A stretch of DNA of 64,000 nucleotides from Desmodesmus armatus. Taxonomy: Eukaryota; Chlorophyta; Chlorophyceae; Sphaeropleales; Scenedesmaceae. The stretch covers positions 62,001 through 126,000 of the forward strand of contig VIIQ02000619.1 in assembly GCA_007449985.2 (NCBI GenBank), written 5' to 3'. The position numbers and the translations under genes are program-made. The notes beneath the pieces are model-generated. The model searched no databases. It was not told the DNA's origin and saw only the letters and a program-made list of their open reading frames with translations. Shown piece after piece: positions 8,872 through 17,388 of the stretch. The stretch's first letter is position 1. The number at the start of each line of letters is the position of its first letter.

Positions 8872-11800
8872 CTCCCAGCCCAGCAAGCCACTCCCTATTG
8901 AGGCATACACGCCTGAAGGTGAGTCAGAGGAGAAAAGATTGAATGATCAGTGGGAGGTGGATCCAGAGCACTTGTGGATTTACGATGGTCAGACTAGCAG
9001 CTCGCAGCAGGGGCTGCTCAAAGAGATGCTTATAGCTAACAAGGGCGCCTTTGCCTACAGCTTGAATGAGCTGCCCGGTTACTCAGGAGACCTGGGTGAA
9101 GTCAACATAGTCATGAAGGACGATAGGTCCATCTGGTCACCTCCGCGGCGGTACAGCCCGCTTGAGCTGGAGATTGGTAGAGAGAAGGTTAGAGAGATGC
9201 TGGAGGCAGGCATCATTAGCAAAGTAGACACACTAAATGCACGGCACAGCAGCGCTGTGACCATGCCCGCTAAGAAGGCACCAGACGGCACTTGGTCTGA
9301 GAAGCGCTTCTGTGTGGATTTGCGCAACCACAACTTGAATGCTTTTATTGACAAGTTTCAGATGCCGCTGCCTGAGGATTTGTTTCGCCGCACGCACGGC
9401 AAGAAATGGCTTAGCAAGCTTGACTGTCGTAGCGGGTTCTTCAACCTTGTGCTGTCAGAGGAGAGCCGCAAGCTGCTCAACTTCTCTTTTGACGGCCAGT
9501 TGTATGCCTTCAACAGGCTGCCGTTTGGGCATGTCAACTCAACTGCGTACTTTCAGAAGGTGATGCAGTACGAGATCGATGCTGCAGGCCTGTCTGACTC
9601 TTGCCTTGTGTATGTGGATGATGTACTTGTGGTCTCAGATACCTTTGAGGAGCACTTGGAGCACCTGCGGCGGTTGCTGCAGCGGTTTGAGGCAGTTGGC
9701 ATGCGGTGCCATCCCAGCAAGTCCATCCTGGCTGGGAGTTCCATGCCCTACCTGGGCCACGTGGTGTCATCTGACGGCATGCGCCCTGAGGAGGCCAAGG
9801 TGTCAGCAATCAACGCACTCCCAGTGCCAACCACATGTGACCAGGTGCGCAGCATCTTGGGGGTCATTGGGTTTTACAGGTGCTATGTGCCTGGCTTCAG
9901 CGCTATCGCCAAGCCTCTTAACGCACTTCTCAAAAAGCACTGCAGGTTTGAGTGGGGTGAGGAGCAGCAGGTGGCGTACACCAAGCTTAAGGCTGCTCTC
10001 ACTACCCCAGGGCTGGTGCTAAGGCACCCAGATCCTTCTAAGCCCTTTCACCTTTACACCGATTGGAGCACCAACGGTATAGCCGCTGTCCTCAACCAGC
10101 GGGAAGAGGATGGCTCGGAGTACATGGTTGCTTGTGTTAGCAGGTCACTTAACGAACATGAGCGCCGCTATGAGGCATGGAAGGGGGAGGCACTTGCTGC
10201 TGTGTGGGGGATCAAGACGTTCCGCCCATACCTGCACGGTGTCTCTGAACCTTTTTGTCTCCACACCGATCACCGGCCGCTGCTGTGGCTCCTCACAGCG
10301 AAGGAGCCCACAGGACAGCAGGCCCGGTGGATACTGTCTTTGCAAGATTACTCATTCCACATTGTGCATCGTCCTGGTAAGGACAACATAGCAGACCTGC
10401 CCAGCAGGCACCCATGCGCCACAATGTTGGATGTCACAGGGGCTAGGCTGAATGCCACAGCTGACCCCCTCCATCACCCCCTGCCTATGGTTTTTCACGC
10501 TGACGGCACTCTTGACAGCACTGACTACACTAGGGACCTGCTGGGTCGCCACAGGAGTGTCTCCTTGCAAGCGGAGCACCACCCTGTCACAGCAGCACTA
10601 CTGATGCACGCGGCCGCTAATGTGTATCACCCCTCGCAGCTGCATCACCAGGTCTTGGAGTTCGCCACAGCCAGTCACGCTGATGATTTTATGGATGCTT
10701 TTGCACCCTTGCCTGCTGCGCTGCTTGCAGGGCACAACGGTGGCTTTGCAGACACAGCGGAGGCAGGCCCAGACGGCAACCAGCCGCTGGCACAGTGGCA
10801 GCAGCAACAGCTGGACGCTGCTGCCAACCATTGGGTGCACAAGGCGCACCAGGAGGGCGTGCCGCCTGACACCCCTGTTGCAGCGCAGTACATAGGTGCG
10901 CCTGACGCGTATGGGGCACGCAAGACTGCAGCACTGAGCACTGCGTCAGTTGCAGAGATTATTTTCACAGCCGATAGACCCATTGTATTGGTGGAACCCT
11001 TTGGGGGGTTGTGTGCGGGCCTGGAGATGGCCCTGCAAAACGGCAAAAGGGTTCACCAATACATTTATCTGGACACAAATCCAGTAGCACGCAGCATCGC
11101 CACACAGCGCATCAAGCACCTGATGTCGCTGTACCCAACACTGTTGACTCCTGATGCTGTGCAGGGTGCTTTTGCCCTACCACAAGACATCAGGCGTCTC
11201 ACCACCCAGCATCTGGTGGAGGCAGGCGCCAGGGAGCAGCAGTTTCCCTGGCTGGTGGTGGCAGGCTGGCCTTGCCAGGACCTCTCCTTGGCTGGCAAAG
11301 CAGCCGGCCTGAGAGGTGAGAGGTCAGGGCTGTTGCATGAGCTTGTCAGAGTGATAGGAACTCTGCAGCAGCTGCAGCCTGACCTGCCACCAGCCTACCT
11401 GATTGAGAACGTGGCCTTTCAGTGCCACAACAACTCAACCATCTCTCAGCAGGACTTCAGCACGGTTTGCAGCATGATAGGACAGCCTGTCATGCTGGAC
11501 GCAGCACAATTTGGCAGCCTGGCTCACAGGGTGCGCAACTGGTGGACAAACCTTTGCACACCGGCACAGTTAGCCAGCGCTGCCGCGCATGTCCAACGCC
11601 CAGCAGGCCGTACAGTCAGCGTGGCACTAGCAGCAGGTAGAACAGCACAACCCGTGCGCACTGCTGACCGCCCGCCACGCTACTGTTGCAACGTGCCTGG
11701 TCAACCCATGCAGGCGTGGCCCACGTTTGTGGCTTACCCACAGTCGTACGCCTTCCTGCCAGGAGAGCCTGGCAGCGTGCGCAATGCAGATGGCACATGG

Positions 11801-13945
11801 GATCAGCCCACAGCAGACGAGAGAGAGGTAGCAATGGGCTACCCCCAGGGCAGTACAGCCGCCCCGGGCGTGAGCGAACAGCAGCGCAGGCAAGCGCTAG
11901 GTGAGTCTATGGACTCCAACTGCACACAGTGCATCTTAGCAATAGCAGCAGCTTGGGCAAGGGTACAGCACCCTGAACACTTAGCAGCCACCGAGTACGG
12001 CTGTAGTTACGAGACAGCGTGTATGCTGTCAGCAGCAGCAGCTGCGCAAGAGCAACTGTGCCCAAAGCAAGCGGCAGGTACAGATATCTGGCATGATGCA
12101 GCAGCCATGCACATGCTGCAGCAGGGCAAGATGCCTGAGGGCACCACAGCAACAGATAGAAGTCGCATCACAAAGCGGCTGGCGTATTATCAATGGCAGC
12201 AAGGCAAGCTGCTGAGACGTATGCCTGACGGTTCCTGCAAACAGGTGCCAGCCCCCGAGGAGAGAACAGCAATCGTCCAGCAGCTACACAGCCGCTGCGG
12301 ACACTTCGGAGTCAGGCGCACAGCCGCCCTTGTGCTGAACTCCTTCTGGTGGCATGGCCTGCAGGCTGACGTTGCACACCTGGTGAGTGGGTGTAAGGAG
12401 TGCAGCCGCATTCGTGCTACGTTCGGCAATGCAGAGCCGGCTGAGCTGCAGCCCCTGCCTATCAAGGGGTTGGGCTACCGCTGGGGGGTGGACCTGGCAG
12501 GGCCACTGCCCAAGACCCCCAGGGGGCATCAGTATGTCATGATATGCGTGGAGCATTTCTCCAAGCACATAGAGGCTATCCCTATAGCCGACAAGACCCC
12601 AGAGTGCACCAGTTATGCCTTCACGCACAACGTGCTGGCACGCTTTGGGGCATGTGCTGAGCTAGTGCACGACAACGGCAGCGAGTGGGAAGGGGCCTTC
12701 AAGAGGATGATGCAGGAGGCCCTGATCGACTCACGGCCCACCTCTGCTAACCATCCACAGGCCAACGGCATGTCGGAGAAGTGTGTGCAGACTGTTAAGC
12801 GCGCACTCAAGAAGATGTGCTTAGAGAAACAGTGCGTAGAGAACTGGGATCTGGAAATCCCGTGGCTGCTCATGGGGTACAGGTGCAGCCCACAGAAGAG
12901 CACAGGGTTCTCCCCGTACGAGCTACTGTACGCACAGACACCTGTGCTGCCACCAGCTGTTGTGGCTAGGCTTGACAAAGCAATTGACTTTGACTCACCG
13001 CAGCTGGCTGCCACTGACCTTGCCCGCCGCAGGGATCTGGTCAAGCAGCACTGCCCCATGGCACTGCAGAACCTGCTGATCGCCCAGCACCGGGACGAGC
13101 AGAGGTACAAGCACACACGGTCAGGCTCCTATCTGCCCAAGAAGCATCGCTTCGAGGTGGGTGACTTTGTGTACACGAACCAGGCTAACACAGCCAACGC
13201 CTTGCAGCCAAGGGCAAAGGCTGCAATTTACCGCATTCTCGAGGTCAGGCCATCAGGGCGCCTCATACTGCAAGGCAAGTGCGGCACGACCACAGACCGC
13301 CACATGTCTCAGTGTGCCCCCTGCCACCTGCCTGGCATCGACACAGCACTTGACACAACGCTCACAAGCAAGCCGCCAGAGGTAGCTTGTGAGGCCTGCT
13401 CTTCAGTGCTGTCCAGCACACAGAACCCTGTCTTGCTGTGTGACGTGTGTGATGCAGGCTGGCACATGAAGTGCCTGCCCACACCCTTGGACACTGTGCC
13501 AGAAGGCAACTGGATGTGCCCAAGCTGCACCAGTGCAGGTGTGTCACAGCAGCAGCTGCAGTCAAAGGTTAGGGAGAGGTCTCTTAGGCAGCAGCTGGAT
13601 GGCAAAGCGCCCCAGCTGTACCCTAACAAGGCCATGCGTGAGCGGGACACAGCAGCACAGCAGCTGCATAGACGGCTCATTCTGCAGAACTTTGTGGATC
13701 CATCCACGCAGCAATTGCGCCCCTACTGGGGTAGGTTACACTTTCAGGGCCCGCAGCGCCGCCCTGATTACTTTGACGTGTACTTTGAGGATGGTGACGT
13801 GTATAACTACACAGTTGCAGAGGCAAAGCCCTTGCTGCAACCTGTCGACACTGTGCTGCCCGCAGGCATCACCCTGCCAGGCGATGACAAACTCACCCAC
13901 GCAAGCGCGTCTCGCAGGCCAGCAGGCCGAGGACGGCAAGGGTAA
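8837..13945 (+). CDS. Element 2 Pol polyprotein: RT, RNase H, DNMT3-like cytosine-5 methyltransferase, integrase, PHD finger, Tudor-like segment
   Basis: Open from 8837 without an ATG; residues here are counted from the TTG at 8939. RT: palm motif YVDD at 225-228. RNase H: TDWSTNG with Asp 375, then HTDHRPLLWL. Cytosine-5 MTase at about 680-1000: motif I FGGLCAGLE, motif IV GWPCQDLS (catalytic Cys 779), motif VI ENV (Glu 823), motif VIII AAQFGSLAHRVRNWW, motif IX-X MGYP at 966, then GES. The D-I-R-x-L-T-x-x-H and AHRxRxxW patterns are closest to DNMT3. Integrase: H2C2 zinc site from His 1117, then Asp 1185, Asp 1245, Glu 1280. PHD finger C4HC3 at 1484-1530. A YFDVYFEDGD Tudor-like strand pattern lies at about 1611. 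RT and IN order fits Ty3/gypsy. All catalytic residues seen are intact and there is no internal stop over 5 kb, so the element is young or recently active. The MTase may mark new copies or help control the element; this is inference. Confidence 0.92.
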   Translation, partial: AALATASVFAADSQPSKPLPIEAYTPEGESEEKRLNDQWEVDPEHLWIYDGQTSSSQQGLLKEMLIANKGAFAYSLNELPGYSGDLGEVNIVMKDDRSIWSPPRRYSPLELEIGREKVREMLEAGIISKVDTLNARHSSAVTMPAKKAPDGTWSEKRFCVDLRNHNLNAFIDKFQMPLPEDLFRRTHGKKWLSKLDCRSGFFNLVLSEESRKLLNFSFDGQLYAFNRLPFGHVNSTAYFQKVMQYEIDAAGLSDSCLVYVDDVLVVSDTFEEHLEHLRRLLQRFEAVGMRCHPSKSILAGSSMPYLGHVVSSDGMRPEEAKVSAINALPVPTTCDQVRSILGVIGFYRCYVPGFSAIAKPLNALLKKHCRFEWGEEQQVAYTKLKAALTTPGLVLRHPDPSKPFHLYTDWSTNGIAAVLNQREEDGSEYMVACVSRSLNEHERRYEAWKGEALAAVWGIKTFRPYLHGVSEPFCLHTDHRPLLWLLTAKEPTGQQARWILSLQDYSFHIVHRPGKDNIADLPSRHPCATMLDVTGARLNATADPLHHPLPMVFHADGTLDSTDYTRDLLGRHRSVSLQAEHHPVTAALLMHAAANVYHPSQLHHQVLEFATASHADDFMDAFAPLPAALLAGHNGGFADTAEAGPDGNQPLAQWQQQQLDAAANHWVHKAHQEGVPPDTPVAAQYIGAPDAYGARKTAALSTASVAEIIFTADRPIVLVEPFGGLCAGLEMALQNGKRVHQYIYLDTNPVARSIATQRIKHLMSLYPTLLTPDAVQGAFALPQDIRRLTTQHLVEAGAREQQFPWLVVAGWPCQDLSLAGKAAGLRGERSGLLHELVRVIGTLQQLQPDLPPAYLIENVAFQCHNNSTISQQDFSTVCSMIGQPVMLDAAQFGSLAHRVRNWWTNLCTPAQLASAAAHVQRPAGRTVSVALAAGRTAQPVRTADRPPRYCCNVPGQPMQAWPTFVAYPQSYAFLPGEPGSVRNADGTWDQPTADEREVAMGYPQGSTAAPGVSEQQRRQALGESMDSNCTQCILAIAAAWARVQHPEHLAATEYGCSYETACMLSAAAAAQEQLCPKQAAGTDIWHDAAAMHMLQQGKMPEGTTATDRSRITKRLAYYQWQQGKLLRRMPDGSCKQVPAPEERTAIVQQLHSRCGHFGVRRTAALVLNSFWWHGLQADVAHLVSGCKECSRIRATFGNAEPAELQPLPIKGLGYRWGVDLAGPLPKTPRGHQYVMICVEHFSKHIEAIPIADKTPECTSYAFTHNVLARFGACAELVHDNGSEWEGAFKRMMQEALIDSRPTSANHPQANGMSEKCVQTVKRALKKMCLEKQCVENWDLEIPWLLMGYRCSPQKSTGFSPYELLYAQTPVLPPAVVARLDKAIDFDSPQLAATDLARRRDLVKQHCPMALQNLLIAQHRDEQRYKHTRSGSYLPKKHRFEVGDFVYTNQANTANALQPRAKAAIYRILEVRPSGRLILQGKCGTTTDRHMSQCAPCHLPGIDTALDTTLTSKPPEVACEACSSVLSSTQNPVLLCDVCDAGWHMKCLPTPLDTVPEGNWMCPSCTSAGVSQQQLQSKVRERSLRQQLDGKAPQLYPNKAMRERDTAAQQLHRRLILQNFVDPSTQQLRPYWGRLHFQGPQRRPDYFDVYFEDGDVYNYTVAEAKPLLQPVDTVLPAGITLPGDDKLTHASASRRPAGRGRQG

Positions 13946-14112
13946 CGTGCACGCCTGACCAGGGCCACAGCGGCAGCAACAGCAGCAGTATCAGCAGACT
14001 AGGACAGCGGTCCTGGGGGGTGGCAACCGGGGGGGCTACTAAGACCCCCGCTGCCATGCACATCTGCTGTTCACCGCCTGTGCTGTGTAGGCATGTCTGA
14101 CGTGGGGAGCTT
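13946..14112 (+). other. Gap between pol and ORF3
   Basis: 167 bp with a G-rich inverted stretch (CCTGGGGGG, GGGGGGGCTACTAAGACCCCC). A possible intron runs from GGTAACG near 13940 to an acceptor at TGTGTAG (14090) or GGGGAG (14110), which would join pol to ORF3. This is not established. Confidence 0.35.
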
Positions 14113-15642
14113 TTGGATTATGAGGAGGAGGAGCCGGAGCCAGCAGCAGAGGCGACAGGGTCAGAAGAAGGGGAGGGAGAAGGGGATGAAGCAGATGGAG
14201 ATGCAGGGGATGATGCAGGGGATGGCCTTGCAGAGGCAGAGGGAACAGACAGCGGGGAGCATGAGGCAGCAGGCGACACAGTGAGCCTGCCGCCCTTCGT
14301 GCACAAAGGCAGCAGGGTAGGCGAGTGGCAGGACGGGGACAGCTTAGATGCCGTCCCAATCCTGGGCAAGCTGCTGGGGATAGTGGCGCGCAGCTTGCGC
14401 CCGGGAGCACCGCAGCTGGAAGGGGGGTGGCTAGCAGCAAGCCTGTTCATCATGCGTGGCACGCAGGAGCACATCGCAGTGCCGCAGAGTGTGCTGTATA
14501 AGAGCAGCGTCAAGCTTTGCCGCAAGCTCGAGCCTCCGTCAGGCAAGCAGGTTTGCCCTGTGCACGGGGTGGGAAGCCATGGCGCAGAGAAGTGCTATGC
14601 ACTCAAGCTGCGCGACGGCGAAACTGCCAAGCAGCATGAGGACAGGGTCCTGCCACAGCTTGTTGCACACCCCAACAGGACCGTCCCCAAGGAGGACTCT
14701 GGCAGGGGCAACAGCGGGCAGCGGGGACGAGGTGGCCGCGGCAGGCATGCGCACCAGCAGCAGGAGAGCAATGGCCGCGGCAGACACGCAGGTCAGCAGC
14801 AGGATTGGGGAGGCCGCGGCAGACACGCAGGCCAGCAGCAGGGTCGGGGTGGCCGCGGCAGCAACGCAGGCCGGCAGCAGGAGCAGGGCGACTGGGGCGG
14901 GAGAGCAGGGCGTAACTGGGCGGATGAGGTCAGGGCTGCAGCAGGGGAGCATCACGATGTCCGGGGTTGGGAGCAGCAGCATTATGAGCAGCACGACGAC
15001 ATGGGTTGGGATGAGGGGGTGCAGTACCAGCAGGACGGCAGGGGTTGGGAGGTGCAGCAGTATGAGCAGCACGACTGCAGGGGCGGGGATGGCCGGCATG
15101 CGCAGCAGGCGTACTACCCAGCACCTACTCCTGGCTATGTGTGGGGAGGCGAGTATGGGGGGTACCCGTCAGCGGGGCAGTGGTACGGGCATGAGGGAGA
15201 GGCGGCAGGGTACGGAGGGGGCGCCCCTGCTGCGCCTGAGCAGCAGCAGCAGGCAGTTGCAGTGAGACACAGCAGCCCGCCACCGCGGGTCAGCAGCAGC
15301 GCGGCAGCAGCGGCTGCCACGACAGGGCTTAGTCATGAGAGGTTGGCCCCAGCAGCACCAGCAGCAGCACCGCCGAGTCGTGACAGCGACCAGAACACGA
15401 TGGCAGCGCTGCACACGGCGGGTATGGAGTTCGCAGTAAAGATGGCCACCCAAATGGAGCAGGAGCGCAGGAAGCGCAACGATCTCAAGCGTAAGCTTGA
15501 TGGCGAGCGGGAGATGCAGCAGCACAGAAGGGCCCCGCCAGCAGGGATGGGTCAGCAGCGCTCAGCTGCAGAGTGGGAGAGGTTAGAAAGAGAGAATGCA
15601 GCTCTCAGGCACCAGGCGGGGATGTATCAGGGTGGATATTGA
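14101..15642 (+). CDS. Element 2 ORF3: acidic N-terminus, CHHC zinc knuckle, RGG repeats, coiled coil (nucleocapsid-like)
   Basis: Open from 14101 after a TGA at 14098; no ATG near the start (TTG at 14113), so it may be spliced or translated from an unusual start. The first about 60 residues are acidic. A compact domain of about 100 residues follows (PFVHKGSRVGEWQDGD onward), then a C-x2-H-x4-H-x4-C knuckle (CPVHGVGSHGAEKC, about 14562-14603). Next come four or more GRGGRGRHA-type RGG units with Gln spacers (about 14700-14900) and tandem GW-EQ repeats to about 15100. A charged coiled coil (about 15420-15620) closes the protein. Knuckle plus RGG box points to RNA binding and particle assembly. 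A nucleocapsid-like protein encoded downstream of pol is unusual; a host-derived passenger gene is the alternative. Confidence 0.65.
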   Translation, partial: RGELLDYEEEEPEPAAEATGSEEGEGEGDEADGDAGDDAGDGLAEAEGTDSGEHEAAGDTVSLPPFVHKGSRVGEWQDGDSLDAVPILGKLLGIVARSLRPGAPQLEGGWLAASLFIMRGTQEHIAVPQSVLYKSSVKLCRKLEPPSGKQVCPVHGVGSHGAEKCYALKLRDGETAKQHEDRVLPQLVAHPNRTVPKEDSGRGNSGQRGRGGRGRHAHQQQESNGRGRHAGQQQDWGGRGRHAGQQQGRGGRGSNAGRQQEQGDWGGRAGRNWADEVRAAAGEHHDVRGWEQQHYEQHDDMGWDEGVQYQQDGRGWEVQQYEQHDCRGGDGRHAQQAYYPAPTPGYVWGGEYGGYPSAGQWYGHEGEAAGYGGGAPAAPEQQQQAVAVRHSSPPPRVSSSAAAAAATTGLSHERLAPAAPAAAPPSRDSDQNTMAALHTAGMEFAVKMATQMEQERRKRNDLKRKLDGEREMQQHRRAPPAGMGQQRSAAEWERLERENAALRHQAGMYQGGY

Positions 15643-15927
15643 GGCTGGTCACTGGCAGCGCACAGTCATAGCAGTTGGCTGGACCTCCGCAGCAGCAGTG
15701 TTGGAGGTGTGGCAAGTCAGCTGGTGGTTGTGACATTGTGTGTTGGGAGTTGTGAGGTTTGAGTGTGGTGGGGGTTTGATGAACTTGTGTGGGTTGGACA
15801 AACTGTTGTGACATGTTGTTTTCATCTTGGTATTGTGATTTAATCCTGCTTTTGCATGCTGTTATCTTTATTGCGTGGTTGCTCACACAAGCACACATGC
15901 CCGTTGTGCTGTGATGCTTGTGGGGGG
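15643..15927 (+). other. 3' non-coding region after ORF3
   Basis: GT-rich sequence with no coding signal, leading into the inverted 51-bp repeat. A G-run (15921-15928) directly before it could serve as a short polypurine-type tract, but this is weak. Confidence 0.4.
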
Positions 15928-15978
15928 GTGTGATGTAGAGTCAGCGCCTATCTGTCATGGCGCCCATGTTGTACGACA
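15928..15978 (-). repeat. 51-bp inverted repeat, right copy
   Basis: Exact reverse complement of 4590-4640 over 51 bases. Together they bracket the direct repeats and all three element 2 ORFs. Confidence 0.9.
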
Positions 15979-16974
15979 GCTGTCAGGCCCGATTCCGGCT
16001 GCTGCCCGATTGGCTCTTGGAGTTGTCTGTTAGTGCTGAGAGTAGCTTGAGCAGCAGTGGGTGAGTGTGCCACCTGAGAATGGCCAGCTGTCAAGTGGTC
16101 AAATGAGCATGGCAGTTGTGCCATGTGTCTGTTGAGTTTCTGACCGTGCGAGGGTCATGTGCCGGGGTGCGTGCCTGGCAAGGCACGCCTAGAATTGCCT
16201 ACTTGTGGAGTGAGCATCTGCTGTCAGTGTCAAGCAGTGCAGGTGGGGGCAGAAATCCCCAGGGGGCAGAAATCCCCTTAGCTTTGTAACACCTTGAGAA
16301 TCTAGTGCAAGAGAAGTGAATAGCAATAGTGGCAGCAGGCAGCAGAAGGCTCACGACCCAGGTGATAAGGCGTTGTCGCAGGGATCCAGCAACATCAGCA
16401 GCCGGCTTTACATTCAGCATTGACGGCAGCTTGCATGCACAGCAGCTTGCAACCTGTTCTGCACAACAACCTGTTAGGACGCCTAGAATGCAGAACAGGT
16501 TGCAAGCTGCTGTGCATGCAAGCTGCCGTCAATGCTGAATGTAAAGCCGGCTGCTGATGTTGCTGGATCCCTGCGACAACGCCTTATCACCTGGGTCGTG
16601 AGCCTTCTGCTGCCTGCTGCCACTATTGCTATTCACTTCTCTTGCACTAGATTCTCAAGGTGTTACAAAGCTAAGGGGATTTCTGCCCCCTGGGGATTTC
16701 TGCCCCCACCTGCACTGCTTGACACTGACAGCAGATGCTCACTCCACAAGTAGGCAATTCTAGGCGTGCCTTGCCAGGCACGCACCCCGGCACATGACCC
16801 TCGCACGGTCAGAAACTCAACAGACACATGGCACAACTGCCATGCTCATTTGACCACTTGACAGCTGGCCATTCTCAGGTGGCACACTCACCCACTGCTG
16901 CTCAAGCTACTCTCAGCACTAACAGACAACTCCAAGAGCCAATCGGGCAGCAGCCGGAATCGGGCCTGACAGCT
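15978..16974. repeat. Near-perfect palindrome / foldback element, two 486-bp arms and a 25-bp loop
   Basis: The left arm 15978-16463 is mirrored by 16489-16974 with no length change; the symmetry centre is 16476. A 222-bp ORF in each arm (16199-16420 on minus, 16532-16753 on plus) encodes the same 73 residues, confirming near identity. The loop is 16464-16488. The ends read AGCTGTCAGGCCCGATT on one side and its complement on the other. The 138-bp repeat also found at 6574 lies in each arm. A foldback/MITE-like element, an inverted LTR pair, or an assembly artefact could all explain it. Confidence 0.85.
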
Positions 16975-17388
16975 ATCATCCCCCGGTATGGTACAGTTGG
17001 TGACCGAAGGATGCCTCCTGGCAAGTACCCAAGCGACAATGCGTGGATGGATTCACACCCCCTGGCATCAGTTTTTCCGATGGAGCTATGCTTCATGGAT
17101 GAGCTGACCAGTGTGGAAGAAAGAGAAAGCCACAAATGGCTGTTTGACGGCCAGCCTAGCCTAGCCAGCCCAGGGACTGATACCTCTAAGTCCTACCCCA
17201 AGGGCAAAGAAGACGAAGACCAAGAGCAAGAGCAAGAGCAAGACCCACCAGCCTCTACCCCAACCGGCAAGGCCGCCCCAAAAGGAGTCTTCACCATGGA
17301 GGAGCTTGCTGCCCCACAGCCGGCTCAACAGAAGAAGACTATGCCAACCAAGGGCGACCTGGCTCTCTTGTCACCCAAGAGAGCCTGA
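16975..17388 (+). pseudogene. Tail of the element 1 polyprotein, displaced by the nested insertion
   Basis: After the insertion the element 1 sequence resumes with an open frame of about 138 residues. It contains HPLASVFPMELCFMDELTS, a diverged repeat of HPLASAHPMELCFMDEITS encoded at about 4072-4128, and ends with an acidic (EQ)n stretch and a basic tail. The frame is offset by one base from the main ORF, which closed at 4578. The sequence just before the insertion reads QVRDPKVTP in the tail frame, resembling QVREPKHAP encoded near 3590. So both a frameshift and the insertion separate it from its upstream part. Confidence 0.7.

Larger units (their letters stand above)
4579..16974 (+). mobile_element. 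Nested insertion cluster inside element 1, containing the methyltransferase-bearing gypsy element (element 2)
   Basis: The element 1 coding sequence stops at about 4590 and resumes at about 16975 with matching proline-rich repeats. CTAT occurs at both edges (4587-4590 and 16973-16976) and fits a short target-site duplication. The outer ends read TGTCGTAC on the left and CCTGACAG on the right, so the block has LTR-like TG...CA ends. Inside are direct repeats (4640-5094, 6113-6557), a 51-bp inverted pair (4590-4640, 15928-15978), three ORFs of a Ty3/gypsy element (6709-15642) and a 997-bp palindrome (15978-16974). A single clean pair of direct LTRs around the ORFs could not be found, so more than one event is likely. 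Confidence 0.75.

Noticed and set aside
8939..8941. TTG at 8939 as the real start of pol
   Set aside because: The frame is open and sensible upstream to 8837, so the TTG is only the first alternative codon, not evidence of initiation.
16199..16753. Twin 73-residue ORFs in the palindrome arms
   Set aside because: They are the same sequence in mirror image, have no domain, and are explained by the palindrome.
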